The notes: generated by a model from the sequence alone, not told the origin. 64,000 nt of DNA from CAWIVH01 sp963839475 (GCA_963839475.1 CAWIVH010000001.1:868001-932000), one strand, 5' to 3'; shown: positions 16,964 to 26,027, counted from the first letter of the stretch. Translations and numbers: made by a program.

Positions 16964-17992
16964 TTGCGATTACTGGTCACCGGCGGCGCCGGATTCATAG
17001 GATCCAATTTCGTTCGACTCATGCTCGAACGCCACCCCGGCTGCGAGATCTTCAACCTTGATAAATTGACTTATGCCGGGAATCTGGAAAACCTGGCGGG
17101 GCTGGAGAACGACTCGCGTCATCACTTCGTGCACGGCGATATTTGTGACTCCGGCATCGTGCAGAAGCTTCTCGAGCGCGGATTGGACGCCGTCGTGAAT
17201 TTCGCGGCGGAATCGCATGTGGACCGCAGCATCCTCGACTCTTCCGAGTTTGTCCGCACCAACATCCAGGGAACACAGAACCTGCTGGACGCCGCCCGCC
17301 GCCACAAAGTGGCCCGCTTCCTCCAGGTTTCCACGGATGAAGTCTACGGCAGCCTCGGCAGCGCAGGCTTTTTTACGGAGCTTACCCCGTTGGCGCCCAA
17401 CAGCCCCTACGCCGCAAGCAAGGCGTCGGCTGACCTGATGGTGCGGAGCTATCACCACACCCACGGCTTCCCGGCGCTCATCACCCGGTGCTCCAACAAT
17501 TATGGACCTTACCAGTTCCCCGAAAAACTGATCCCTCTAATGATCACCAATGCCATAAGGGACATCCCGCTCCCGATCTACGGCGACGGGCTTTATGTAC
17601 GTGACTGGATTCACGTCCGCGATCATTCGGCGGCCATCGACAAAGTCCTGCATGAAGGCAGGCCCGGCGAGGTCTACAACATCGGCTCCCGGCAGGAAAT
17701 GCCCAATATCGAGATAGTTCGTCTCGTTCTGAAGGCGCTGGGAAAAGGCGACGACCTGATCACCTATGTCAAGGACCGGCCCGGCCATGACCGGCGCTAC
17801 GCCATCGATCCATCCAAAATCGAAAAGGAACTCGGCTGGAGGCCGGAGATCCCATTTCCCGACGGCATGAAGGAAACCATTGCATGGTACCTGCAAAACA
17901 CGGGCTGGGTGGAAAACGTTCGCAGCGGGCAGTACATGAACTACTATCGGACCATGTATCAAGAACGCCAGCGCACCTTGTCGGAGCTTTGA
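16964..17992 (+). CDS. rfbB: dTDP-glucose 4,6-dehydratase
   Basis: The 342-residue product converts dTDP-glucose to dTDP-4-keto-6-deoxyglucose, step two of dTDP-L-rhamnose synthesis. It starts with the NAD-binding GGAGFIGSNFVRLMLERHP, has AAESHVDRSI, the catalytic STDEVYGSLG and YAASKASADLMVRSY (Tyr-x3-Lys), and NNYGPYQFPEKLIPLMI. The start codon is TTG, preceded by AGGAAAGG. The stop overlaps the start of rfbD (TGATG). The rfbA and rfbC genes are not in the window. The 294-base gap upstream holds no gene I can support. Confidence 0.95.
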   Translation: MRLLVTGGAGFIGSNFVRLMLERHPGCEIFNLDKLTYAGNLENLAGLENDSRHHFVHGDICDSGIVQKLLERGLDAVVNFAAESHVDRSILDSSEFVRTNIQGTQNLLDAARRHKVARFLQVSTDEVYGSLGSAGFFTELTPLAPNSPYAASKASADLMVRSYHHTHGFPALITRCSNNYGPYQFPEKLIPLMITNAIRDIPLPIYGDGLYVRDWIHVRDHSAAIDKVLHEGRPGEVYNIGSRQEMPNIEIVRLVLKALGKGDDLITYVKDRPGHDRRYAIDPSKIEKELGWRPEIPFPDGMKETIAWYLQNTGWVENVRSGQYMNYYRTMYQERQRTLSEL

Positions 17993-18840
17993 TGAAGAGC
18001 TTGATTGTGGGCAATCGAGGGATGCTCGGAACCGAGCTCATGACGGTATTCGCCGCTGCCGGACCGGTCACCGGAGTCGACATTGCCGAACTGGACATCA
18101 CCGATGCCGGGCAATGCCATGAATGCGTAAGCCGGCTCCGCCCTGATGTAATTATCAACGCCGCGGCGCTCACGGCGGTCGATTACTGCGAATCGCATGA
18201 AGAGGAGGCGAATCGCATTAACGGAGAAGGCCCCGGAAATCTTGCCCAGGCGGCGTCGGAGACGGGTGCGCTGTTCGTCCACTACAGCACCGATTACGTC
18301 TTTGATGGGCTGAAAACAGCTCCCTACAGCGAAGGGGACCCTCCCTGCCCTCGCAGCGCTTACGGCCGCTCCAAGCTGCTGGGCGAAAACAAAGTGCAGG
18401 CTTGCGGCTCGGGCCACCTGATCCTGCGAACTGCGTGGCTGTTCGGCTGTCATGGGAAAAATTTCATCCGGACCATTTTGAGGGCAGCGCGCTCGGGACA
18501 GCCGCTCCGGGTTGTGGACGATCAACGCGGAAGCCCGACCAGCGCCCGCGATCTGGCAGTCCACACGCGCAGGCTGGTAGAATCTGGTTGCCGGGGCATT
18601 TTTCACGTTGCCAACAGCGGCGAATGCACCTGGTTTGAGCTCGCCAGGCATTCCATCGAATGGGCCGGCATAGTGGGCGTGAGCCTTTCCCCGTGCTCTA
18701 CCGCCGACTATCCTCTGCCTGCGCCGAGGCCGGCCAACTCTGTGCTTGCCGCGGCACGCCTGGAAAACAGCGGGATCGGGGCCATGCGTCCCTGGCAGGA
18801 AGCTGTCCGGGACTATATCCAAGAGTGCGGGAATGTCTGA
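17992..18840 (+). CDS. rfbD: dTDP-4-dehydrorhamnose reductase
   Basis: ATG at 17992 overlaps the rfbB stop, so translation is coupled. The 282-residue protein completes dTDP-L-rhamnose by reducing dTDP-4-keto-rhamnose with NAD(P)H. It shows the N-terminal dinucleotide site VGNRGMLGTELM, INAAALTAVDYCESHEEEA, STDYVFDG and YGRSKLLGE (catalytic Tyr-x3-Lys), and ILRTAWLFG. The longer open frame upstream of 17992 is inside rfbB and is ignored. The last eight bases overlap smpB. Confidence 0.93.
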   Translation: MKSLIVGNRGMLGTELMTVFAAAGPVTGVDIAELDITDAGQCHECVSRLRPDVIINAAALTAVDYCESHEEEANRINGEGPGNLAQAASETGALFVHYSTDYVFDGLKTAPYSEGDPPCPRSAYGRSKLLGENKVQACGSGHLILRTAWLFGCHGKNFIRTILRAARSGQPLRVVDDQRGSPTSARDLAVHTRRLVESGCRGIFHVANSGECTWFELARHSIEWAGIVGVSLSPCSTADYPLPAPRPANSVLAAARLENSGIGAMRPWQEAVRDYIQECGNV

Positions 18841-19306
18841 CAAGAAGGATTCGGGCGAAAAACAGGTTGCATCCAACCGGAAGGCGTTCCACGAGTATTT
18901 CATCCTCGACAAACTCGAGGCCGGCATCTCCCTGCTGGGCACCGAGGTAAAATCCATTCGAGACGGTAAGGTGAATCTCAAAGAAAGCTTTGCGGCGATC
19001 AAAAACGGCGAAGCTTTTTTATACGATTGTCATATCAGCCCCTATTCGCATGGCAACCGCGAAAACCACGATCCTACCCGGCCGCGAAAGCTGCTGCTCC
19101 ATCACCAGGAGATCAGGAAACTTATCGGCAAAACCCAGGAAAAGGGCCTCACTCTGGTCCCGCTGCGCATGTACCTGAAGCGCGGAAGAATAAAGATCGA
19201 ACTGGGTGTGGCAAAAGGAAAAAAGCTGTTCGACAAACGGGAATCGGAACGCCACAAAGAGATGGACCGGGAGGCGCGGATCGCAATCAAATCCCGCCGC
19301 GACTAG
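18833..19306 (+). CDS. smpB: SsrA-binding protein SmpB
   Basis: The 157-residue protein binds tmRNA and delivers it to stalled ribosomes for trans-translation. The sequence has the classic pattern: NRKAFHEYFILDKLEAGISL, LGTEVKSIRDGKVNLKESF, the ISPYSHGN loop, RKLLLHHQEI and the basic tail KKLFDKRESERHKEMDREA, whose helix enters the decoding centre. ATG 18833 overlaps the end of rfbD by eight bases. I do not see an ssrA gene next to it. Linkage to rfbD and pepA looks positional rather than functional. Confidence 0.96.
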   Translation: MSDKKDSGEKQVASNRKAFHEYFILDKLEAGISLLGTEVKSIRDGKVNLKESFAAIKNGEAFLYDCHISPYSHGNRENHDPTRPRKLLLHHQEIRKLIGKTQEKGLTLVPLRMYLKRGRIKIELGVAKGKKLFDKRESERHKEMDREARIAIKSRRD

Positions 19307-19324
19307 GGATTCAGGAGGATAGCA

Positions 19325-20824
19325 ATGCAGATCGGATTCCGTAAGGGAAACTGCCGTGAAGTCGCCTGCGACCTTCTTGGCTGCATCGTTTTTGAAGAGG
19401 AAACCGCAGGATCATCCGCCCTCCGGGCTCTCGGTCCGGACATTCAGGCCGCGGTGGCATCGGCGCTGACCAGCGGAGAATTCAAAGCGGAACTGCATCG
19501 GAGCTTTCTCCTGCACAAACCGAAAGGCCTCAAGGCCGCGAAGCTCCTGCTCATTGGGGCTGGAAGGGAATCCGAATTCACGCCCGCACGGCAGCGCGAT
19601 CTTGCCGGCACCCTGATCCGTCGCGCCAAAGTGGTCAAGGCAAGATCGGTGGCGCTCGCCGTCCGCGCCATTTATGATCGGGCGCAAGCCGCGCGGATCG
19701 TCACCGAAGGGGTGCTTTATGGGAATTATGAATCGGATGTCTATAAGACCCGGGATCGGGAAGGTGATTGCGTCGAGCATTTTTCCATCCTGGTAGGCCG
19801 CGGAATTGATGCCGGCTCTGTCCTTGAAGGTATAAGGCGCGGCACCGCCGTTGGCGAAGCGACCAACTTCATCCGAACCTTGTCCAATGAACCTTCCAAC
19901 GTCCTGACCCCATCGGAGTTTGCCGAGCGCGCGACTGCTGAGGGAAAGCGAGCAGGTTTGTCCGTAGAAGTGCTCGAGCGGGAGGAGATGCAGAAACTGG
20001 GGATGAATGCGCTGCTGGCGGTTGCCCGGGGTAGTGACGAGCCGCCCAAAATGGTAATCCTGAGATGGGAACCGCGGAAAACAAAGCCGGGGAGGAAGCC
20101 TTTCTTACGCGCCCTGGTGGGCAAGGGCGTCACTTTCGACAGCGGCGGCATATCGATCAAACCGGCGGACAAGATGGAAGATATGAAAGCCGACATGTCG
20201 GGCGGGGCTGCGGTGCTGGGAGCCATGCTGGCGCTGGCAAGGCTGAATCACCCGGAACCGGTCCTCGGCCTCATCCCCCTCGTGGAAAATCTTCCCAGCG
20301 GCAAAGCCATGCGGCCGGGGGATGTCGTCAAATCCTACCTGGGCAAAACGGTGGAAATCATCAATACCGATGCCGAAGGCCGGCTGATACTGGCCGATGC
20401 CCTGGCTTATGCAAGAACCTTGGGTGCCACCAGCATCATCGATCTTGCGACCCTGACCGGGGCGTGTGTCGTAGCCCTGGGGCACGTGAACGCGGGCATG
20501 ATGGGAACAGACCAGGCAACCATGGATCGCCTTCGAGCCAACTGTGCTGTCACCGGCGAAAAGCTCTGGCAGCTCCCGCTTGACGACGAATATCGGAAGC
20601 TGATCCGCAGCGAAATCGCGGATATGAAAAACATCGGCAACCGCTGGGGCGGCGCCATCACCGCTGCGAAATTCCTGCAGGAGTTCGTGGAGGAAACCCC
20701 ATGGGTGCACCTGGACATCGCCGGCGTCGACCTGGACCACGACGGGCGCCCGTTCGCGGCCAAAGGGGCGACCGGATTCGGCGTTCGCACCCTGGTGCAG
20801 TTGCTAAGTCCTGTCCATGAATAA
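19325..20824 (+). CDS. pepA: Leucyl aminopeptidase (M17 family)
   Basis: This 499-residue cytosolic metallopeptidase removes N-terminal residues from peptides. The C-terminal catalytic domain has the two-metal site motifs VGKGVTFDSGGISIKPADKM and the signature NTDAEGRLILADAL, plus the bicarbonate/Arg region DMKADMSGGAAV. The N-terminal domain is the usual macro-like fold. AGGAGG lies seven bases before ATG 19325. It follows smpB by 18 bases and may share its transcript. Some M17 enzymes also bind DNA, but nothing here tests that. Confidence 0.94.
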   Translation: MQIGFRKGNCREVACDLLGCIVFEEETAGSSALRALGPDIQAAVASALTSGEFKAELHRSFLLHKPKGLKAAKLLLIGAGRESEFTPARQRDLAGTLIRRAKVVKARSVALAVRAIYDRAQAARIVTEGVLYGNYESDVYKTRDREGDCVEHFSILVGRGIDAGSVLEGIRRGTAVGEATNFIRTLSNEPSNVLTPSEFAERATAEGKRAGLSVEVLEREEMQKLGMNALLAVARGSDEPPKMVILRWEPRKTKPGRKPFLRALVGKGVTFDSGGISIKPADKMEDMKADMSGGAAVLGAMLALARLNHPEPVLGLIPLVENLPSGKAMRPGDVVKSYLGKTVEIINTDAEGRLILADALAYARTLGATSIIDLATLTGACVVALGHVNAGMMGTDQATMDRLRANCAVTGEKLWQLPLDDEYRKLIRSEIADMKNIGNRWGGAITAAKFLQEFVEETPWVHLDIAGVDLDHDGRPFAAKGATGFGVRTLVQLLSPVHE

Positions 20825-21120
20825 CGTTTGCACTTTGCTGCTGGCCCGCTGGCGCGGTTTCGCGCGGGCATCTGCTTCGATGCCGCTCCTCGATGTGACG
20901 GGCGGATCAGCCGTGACGCCCAAAATCGATGTCCGGCATTTGCATCCTGGCCGCTTTGCCGGAGGTGCCGCCCATGAATTAGACCGGCGTCATACCCGCG
21001 ATTACCGCTAGTTTCATTCCGCGCTGGTGTCCGGACCATGCCGTCTTCGATCACCACCTCCCATAGCTTGAACATTTCGGAGCCTGTACTCGTATTCCGG
21101 ATCAGGAGGTCGGAGATGCC
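20825..21120. other. Intergenic region without a supportable gene
   Basis: These 296 bases separate pepA from the ADOP permease. A reverse frame is open across the region but continues antisense through both flanking genes, so it is probably a composition artefact. The only functional signal seen is the AGGAGG at 21104-21109 that serves the permease. Confidence 0.5.
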
Positions 21121-23508
21121 ATGTCCGGCGATGAGCTTCTGCGAAACTTTTGGCTGGCAGTGAGACTTCTCCGCCAGCGTCCGGCCTTCGCGGCAACGTG
21201 CCTGGCAACTCTGATTCTGGGAATTTCCCTCAACACCATTGCTTTCGGCATCGTCAATGCGCTGTGGTTTCGGCCGCTCCCTTTTCCGGATGGCAGCCGG
21301 ATGGTGGTTCTCTTCGAGCAGAATCTCCGGTCCGGCAACCGCGCCTTTGCATCGTATGCCACCTACTGCGGGTGGCGAGATCAGGCCCAAAGTTTCGTTT
21401 CCACAGCCGCAGTTCTCGAACGCTCATGCAATGTTTTTCCGGATGCATCCATGCATGGGGTGCCGGAAGCAGCAGGCGCGGCATTGGTATCCGCGGGAGC
21501 GATCGAATTCATGGGTTTTCGGCCGATCAAGGGTAGAAGCTTCATCCCCGGGGAGGAAAACGGCACCGTCCGGGCAGTATTGATCGGGGAACGGTACTGG
21601 AGGGAACGGTTTTCATCTGATCCGGAAATCCTCAGCCGCAGGCTGATCGTTGACGGAGAGCCGTCAGCGATCATCGGAGTTCTCCCTCGTGAATTTCAAA
21701 TTCTCTATGGAGGCTATCAGGTGGTTGGGCTTCTCGATCACAAGGCCGAGAGCTCTGACCGCACGGAACGAATGCTTCAGGTCATCGCCAGACTCAAACC
21801 CGGAATCAGCCTGGATCAGGCGCGGGCCGAAATGAAGGTCATATCTGCCCGGATTTCATTGCTGTCTCCGGCGAGTAATCGGGAATGGGAAGCGAGGGTG
21901 GCTGATTACCGCAAGTTTCTTTTTGCAACGGCCATCCGGATGTACCCGCTGCTCCTGGCCGGGTCCGTGTTTGTTTTGCTCATCGTCTGTGCAAATATCT
22001 CCAACCTTTACCTGGCCCTGTCCATCGCGAGGCGCAAAGAAATCGCCGTCAGGGCGGCCCTCGGCGCCACCCGGTGGCAGATCGTCCGGCAGATGCTGGC
22101 CGAAGGTTTGGTTCTTTCTATCGGTGGAGGCCTGATTGCTTTTACACTCGTGGTGTGGGCCCGCTATCTGCTTGTTGCCGGTTACCCAGAGCTCTCGAAT
22201 CTGAAGGTCGATATTCGTGTGTTTTCCTACACGATGCTGGTTTCCTTCGCCGCCGGGATGGCCTTCGGATTGACTCCTGCCCTCACGGCTTCGAAGCCCG
22301 ATATCAGCGAGGTGCTGAAAAGCAGCGGCCGCAGCGGGCAGGCCCGGTCCACCCTCAGATTACGCCGGCTGCTGGTTGCATCCGAACTGGCTCTTTCGCT
22401 CATTCTATTGACAGCCACAGGCCTCCTGGTCCGGACGGCAATTAAAATGCGTGTGGCGGAACCGGGATTCAAACCCGCCCGCCTCTTGACTGCGCATCTG
22501 ACCCTTCGAGGGAATCGATACTCCAGCGCTGCCGACAAGGCACGCTTCACTCGATACCTGCAAGAGCAGGTTGCCGGCATGCCCGGCATCGAAGGGGCGA
22601 CACTCATGGGACGCCTGCCTTTGCTGGGCGGCGATCCGACATCGCGGCTGGAAGTTTCTGATGCTGACGGATGGTCCTGCCAGGTTATCGTGCGGCCCGT
22701 GGACTCGGAGTTTCACGGGGTATTGTCCAACCGCATGTTGGCCGGACGTAGATTCCTTCCTGCGGATGCTGAAGATTCGGAGCCGACAGCTATCCTTAAT
22801 GAAAAGCTCGCGGGGAGCATATCACCTGGGAATCCGGCGGGCGCACTCGATCACCGCATCCGCATCGATGACGGGTCCTGGCGGAGAGTCGTAGGCATAT
22901 CCGCCGATGTCCGTCAGTTGCTGACTCAGCCGGCCGGTGCTGAAGTGCTGGTTCCGCTTGCTCAACAGCCTTCGTCGAATATCTGGATAGCCGTCCTGGC
23001 GCGCGGCGACCCGGATTCCATCGCCAATTCGCTGCGGAAAAAAGTAGCGGGCATGGATCCGGCACTTCCGGTCGGCGCGCTGCAGACAATGTCGGACATT
23101 GTCGACGGCTATTTTCCTCGAGTCATGATGGCCGGATTAGCCTGTTTTTCGATCGTTGCGCTGAGTATCGCGGCGCTTGGCCTCTACGGGGTGGTGGCTT
23201 CGACGGTTCTGGAGCGCACGCAAGAAATCGGTGTCCGGATGGCACTTGGCGCAAACCGGAGGACCATTCTGCAAAATATAATCAGCGATGGAATCCGACT
23301 GGCAGCCTGGGGTGCTGTCTCAGGGCTTCTTGGGGCATTCGCCCTCGGCCGGGTAATGGCGGGATTTCTTTTTGACGTCAGTCCGGCTGACCCGGTCGTG
23401 TTCACCGTCATTCCAGTCCTCCTCATGCTCGTGGTGGTGTGCGCGGCCTACGTCCCGTCCCGTCGCGCTTCGCGTCTCGATCCTGTGGTTGCGCTGCGGG
23501 AGGAATAG
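21121..23508 (+). CDS. ADOP-type duplicated MacB-like ABC permease
   Basis: The 795-residue protein has two tandem permease units. Each has one helix, a periplasmic MacB core domain and an FtsX three-helix domain. The first unit starts with the family-typical LRNFWLAVRLLRQRP and ISLNTIAFGIVNALWFRPLP. The coupling sequence IARRKEIAVRAALGATRWQI occurs in unit one and LERTQEIGVRMALGANRRTI in unit two. It ends PSRRASRLDPVVALREE. This is the acidobacterial duplicated orphan permease layout: no ATPase domain and no ATPase neighbour. AGGAGG is upstream of the ATG. Substrate and ATPase partner are unknown. It is followed by a blaI gene rather than the PadR regulator common beside such permeases. Confidence 0.9.
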   Translation: MSGDELLRNFWLAVRLLRQRPAFAATCLATLILGISLNTIAFGIVNALWFRPLPFPDGSRMVVLFEQNLRSGNRAFASYATYCGWRDQAQSFVSTAAVLERSCNVFPDASMHGVPEAAGAALVSAGAIEFMGFRPIKGRSFIPGEENGTVRAVLIGERYWRERFSSDPEILSRRLIVDGEPSAIIGVLPREFQILYGGYQVVGLLDHKAESSDRTERMLQVIARLKPGISLDQARAEMKVISARISLLSPASNREWEARVADYRKFLFATAIRMYPLLLAGSVFVLLIVCANISNLYLALSIARRKEIAVRAALGATRWQIVRQMLAEGLVLSIGGGLIAFTLVVWARYLLVAGYPELSNLKVDIRVFSYTMLVSFAAGMAFGLTPALTASKPDISEVLKSSGRSGQARSTLRLRRLLVASELALSLILLTATGLLVRTAIKMRVAEPGFKPARLLTAHLTLRGNRYSSAADKARFTRYLQEQVAGMPGIEGATLMGRLPLLGGDPTSRLEVSDADGWSCQVIVRPVDSEFHGVLSNRMLAGRRFLPADAEDSEPTAILNEKLAGSISPGNPAGALDHRIRIDDGSWRRVVGISADVRQLLTQPAGAEVLVPLAQQPSSNIWIAVLARGDPDSIANSLRKKVAGMDPALPVGALQTMSDIVDGYFPRVMMAGLACFSIVALSIAALGLYGVVASTVLERTQEIGVRMALGANRRTILQNIISDGIRLAAWGAVSGLLGAFALGRVMAGFLFDVSPADPVVFTVIPVLLMLVVVCAAYVPSRRASRLDPVVALREE

Positions 23509-23590
23509 CACCTGGAATCGCCCGGCGATTCGCAGCCCCCTATTAGACGGACGGCTGCCCATGTCGTCGAGGTTTCTTCTTGACTTCAGT

Positions 23591-23627
23591 GATTACATAT
23601 GTAATCTAAATGAAAACGTATGTGATC
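23591..23627. promoter_or_regulatory. Tandem BlaI-type operators
   Basis: A perfect 16-bp palindrome, GATTACATATGTAATC (23591-23606), contains the TACAnnTGTA core bound by BlaI/MecI repressors. A second copy, GAAAACGTATGTGATC (23612-23627), matches it at 12 of 16 positions. The copies are 21 bp apart, two helical turns, and lie 15-51 bases before the blaI start, so autoregulation is likely. Confidence 0.7.
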
Positions 23628-23641
23628 GAGGAAAAGCCGTC

Positions 23642-24010
23642 ATGCCTGCCATACCCAAGATAGCCGATTCCGAATGGAAGGTCATGAAAGTGCTCTGGGC
23701 GCGGTCCGAACCCATGCCCGCGTACGACATCATTCAGGAACTCGCCGCCGCTGAACGATGGCAGCCGAAAACGATCAAAACCCTGCTCGGCCGGCTGGTG
23801 AAGAAAGGCGCGTTGAGTTTCCGGAGGTACAAGAACCTCTACCTGTATTTCCCAAAGGTCAGTGAATCCGAATGTCTCAAAGCGGAAGGCGAGTCCTTTT
23901 TGCAAAGGTGCTTCAACGGATCGCTCCAGCCAATGCTGGCACACTTTGTGGAACACCGCCGACTTACACCAAAGGAGATCCAGGAGCTGAAACGGATTTT
24001 GGAATCCTAG
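23642..24010 (+). CDS. blaI: BlaI/MecI/CopY-family transcriptional repressor
   Basis: ATG 23642 lies just after the tandem operators; the longer upstream frame is inside the permease gene. The 122-residue protein has the winged-helix core (IADSEWKVMKVLWARSEPMP, ELAAAERWQPKTIKTLLGRL, then LVKKGALSFRRYKNLYLYFP) and a helical dimerisation tail (ESFLQRCFNGSLQPMLAHF). In relatives a membrane M56 metallopeptidase sensor (BlaR1/MecR1) encoded next door cleaves the repressor when beta-lactam or another envelope stress is sensed. Here the sensor gene is missing; only a short C-terminal fragment of a likely partner follows. The repressor itself looks intact. Confidence 0.92.
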   Translation: MPAIPKIADSEWKVMKVLWARSEPMPAYDIIQELAAAERWQPKTIKTLLGRLVKKGALSFRRYKNLYLYFPKVSESECLKAEGESFLQRCFNGSLQPMLAHFVEHRRLTPKEIQELKRILES

Positions 24011-24050
24011 CCCGAGTTTACCGCCCGAATGCGGCAGAACTCCGCTTTGG

Positions 24051-24293
24051 ATGTCGGCCAAGGCTAAGAGTGAAGAAGCCGGAAAGTATCTCCGCGATCG
24101 CTTGAACTTCCCGGTCCTGTTCGCTGCCGATGGTTCCTACCGGATTGAGGATGTTCCGGCGGGAACCTATTGGCTCAGGCTTCCTATTCCTGGATTACCC
24201 CATAACACCTTTTTTCGTGAAGTTACAGTTCCCGAGATTTCCAGCGGCTGGCACGACACTCCCCTCGATGTGGGGACCATAACCATCCGGTGA
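24051..24293 (+). pseudogene. C-terminal remnant of a carboxypeptidase-regulatory-like domain protein
   Basis: The 80 codons read as the last part of a beta-sandwich domain: ADGSYRIEDVPAGTYWL, then FREVTVPEISSGWHDTPLDV and GTITI at the end. This ending is common in large acidobacterial proteins encoded beside blaI, often fused to an M56 peptidase or redoxin. The resemblance begins a few codons upstream of the ATG (PLWMSAKAKSEEAGKYL), shortly after the blaI stop. So the segment looks like what remains after a deletion removed the N-terminal bulk of the gene. No ribosome binding site or signal peptide is seen. A free-standing small protein is possible but less likely. Confidence 0.6.
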
Positions 24294-24448
24294 GCGCTTC
24301 TTGTCGCATCACTTAAACGAAAAGGGGAAATTCAGTAGTTCACCCCATCCCAAGGCTCGCTTAAGCTCATGGATGAATTGTTCCGTGCTGCGGTTCCGGC
24401 CCGGGGGAAACACTCCATAATCACAAAAAGTCAGACAAGCTGTTGGCT

Positions 24449-25444
24449 TCAATGGGCCGGGCGAATCAGCCGCCGCGCCCAGCGCAGCGCTGAAATCATA
24501 CTCTCGGGGCGCGCCACGCCCTTGCCCGCAATGTCGAAGGCCGTGCCATGATCGACCGAGGTTCGGACGAAGGGCAGGCCCAGTGTCACGTTGACCGCTT
24601 CTCCGAATCCGATCAATTTGATAGGGCTGAGACCCTGATCATGGAGCAGGGCCAGCACTACGTCGAATTCGCCTGACGCCGCCCTGTAGAAAAGCGTATC
24701 GGCCGGCAGTGGCCCGTGGATCTCAATCCCGGGATTTTCCTTCCGAAACCGGCGAAGCGCCGGCTCGATCACTTCCCGCTCCTCCGTGCCCATGATACCG
24801 TTTTCGCCGGCATGCGGATTCAATGCGGCTACCGCTACCCTGCGGCAAGGCAGATTGAGGCGGGGAAATTCACGCAGGATAATTCGCAGCTTGTCCTGAA
24901 TCAGCTCGGCGGTAATGAGGTCGATGGCACTGCGCAGCGACAGATGGATTGTTGCCAGAACCACCTTCAGTTTTTCGGTCAGGAAGGCCATCGCAACATC
25001 ATGGACACCGGCAAGATACGCCAGGAATTCCGTGTGGCCTGGAAAGTCGTATCCTGCCAAATGAAGATATTTCTTGTTGAGCGGAGCGGTGACGATGGCG
25101 TCCAGAGCTCCCTGCAAACATGCCGCAGCGCATAGCTCAATATTTTTCGCCGCGGCTTCACCGCTGGCGGCCGAACCGGATCCGGGTTGGATTTCGCCGC
25201 ATCGCGCGGGAATGTGAACGAAGCCGCGTGCAGGGAGCTCGATGTCAGGCAGCAACTCGGTCGCTGCAACACGATCATAATCGAAGCTGATCCCCAGCTT
25301 CCCAGCCTGCGCCCGCAAAATCTGCTCATCACCAAAGAGGGTTATTATGCAGTCCCCGAACAGGCGCGGATCACGCAAGGCGCGCAGCGATATTTCCGGG
25401 CCTATGCCGGCCGGATCGCCGGTGGTGACTCCAATCCTGAGCAT
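24449..25444 (-). CDS. pdxA: 4-hydroxythreonine-4-phosphate dehydrogenase
   Basis: The 331-residue enzyme oxidises 4-phosphohydroxy-L-threonine in the DXP-dependent vitamin B6 pathway. It begins with the family signature IGVTTGDPAGIGPEISLRA. It has the substrate and metal region TAPLNKKYLHLAGYDFPGHT, NPHAGENGIMGTEE and the metal-binding LLHDQGLSPIKLIGF, and ends with FVRTSVDHGTAFDIAGKG. All are standard for PdxA. It lies 101 bases downstream of the hfq-like gene on the same strand and may share its transcript. An intergenic stretch of 155 bases with no gene separates it from the remnant at 24293. Confidence 0.95.
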   Translation of the reverse strand: MLRIGVTTGDPAGIGPEISLRALRDPRLFGDCIITLFGDEQILRAQAGKLGISFDYDRVAATELLPDIELPARGFVHIPARCGEIQPGSGSAASGEAAAKNIELCAAACLQGALDAIVTAPLNKKYLHLAGYDFPGHTEFLAYLAGVHDVAMAFLTEKLKVVLATIHLSLRSAIDLITAELIQDKLRIILREFPRLNLPCRRVAVAALNPHAGENGIMGTEEREVIEPALRRFRKENPGIEIHGPLPADTLFYRAASGEFDVVLALLHDQGLSPIKLIGFGEAVNVTLGLPFVRTSVDHGTAFDIAGKGVARPESMISALRWARRLIRPAH

Positions 25445-25545
25445 GAGGATCTCTCGTGGGGCGGCCGAATATCATCCGCGGGCTTCACCAGTGGCAATAC
25501 CCGCGGATTTTCCAGGGGGCCAATGAGCATCGATTCGCAGAAAAA

Positions 25546-25872
25546 CTACTCGAGGTCAACCTCGTCCGGCTCCTGATCTTCGTTCTGCTTGTACATGTAC
25601 TTGATGAAATGCTTCAAGATCAGAAGGTTGGGACCGTCCTGCCGGTGGACTTTGATGCAGTTCTTGTCATACCATTCCAGTACTCCGCGAATCTCCTCAT
25701 CGTCCACCAGTTTGACCACCATTGGCGTTTTGGCGGCCATTTGTTTTATGTAATAGTAGTTTTCCGCGTTTGTGACGTCGGGCGGCACCCGTTTACGCGG
25801 AGCCGCTCCATATCTCGGCATCTGATCCTTGATATCCGAAAGGCTTGGTCGGATCAGTTTACGATTAACCAT
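25546..25872 (-). CDS. Hfq-like Sm-fold RNA-binding protein
   Basis: The 108-residue protein has a central stretch matching the Sm fold of Hfq. The Sm1-like part is KTPMVVKLVDDEEIRGVLEW with YDKNCIKVHR, and the Sm2-like part is NLLILKHFIKYMYK, comparable to the YKHAIS region of classical Hfq. It differs from enterobacterial Hfq by an N-terminal extension of about 45 basic residues (MVNRKLIRPSLSDIKDQMP) and a short acidic tail. Hfq hexamers pair small RNAs with mRNAs; whether this variant does so is inference. GGGAGGGAG precedes the ATG. It is followed by pdxA on the same strand. Confidence is good for the Sm-like fold, moderate for the name. Confidence 0.75.
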   Translation of the reverse strand: MVNRKLIRPSLSDIKDQMPRYGAAPRKRVPPDVTNAENYYYIKQMAAKTPMVVKLVDDEEIRGVLEWYDKNCIKVHRQDGPNLLILKHFIKYMYKQNEDQEPDEVDLE

Positions 25873-26027
25873 GAAGACTCCCTCCCGAGGAGGCTGTATA
25901 CGTAGGGTATTTGATTAAACGAAGTTCCCCCGGCAATGTGCCGGAAAATTAACTATATATATATGTTGAGGGCGATTGGATCGTCCGACAATTTCTATTA
26001 AGGCGATATTACTCCGGTGACCCTTTT

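Noticed and set aside
18833..21120. ssrA (tmRNA) gene near smpB
   Set aside because: No tRNA-like ends or tag frame were seen in the neighbouring intergenic DNA.
20407..21390. 327-codon open frame on the minus strand
   Set aside because: It runs antisense through the pepA end and the permease start. Its middle part in the intergenic gap has some protein-like words but no recognisable domain or ribosome binding site.
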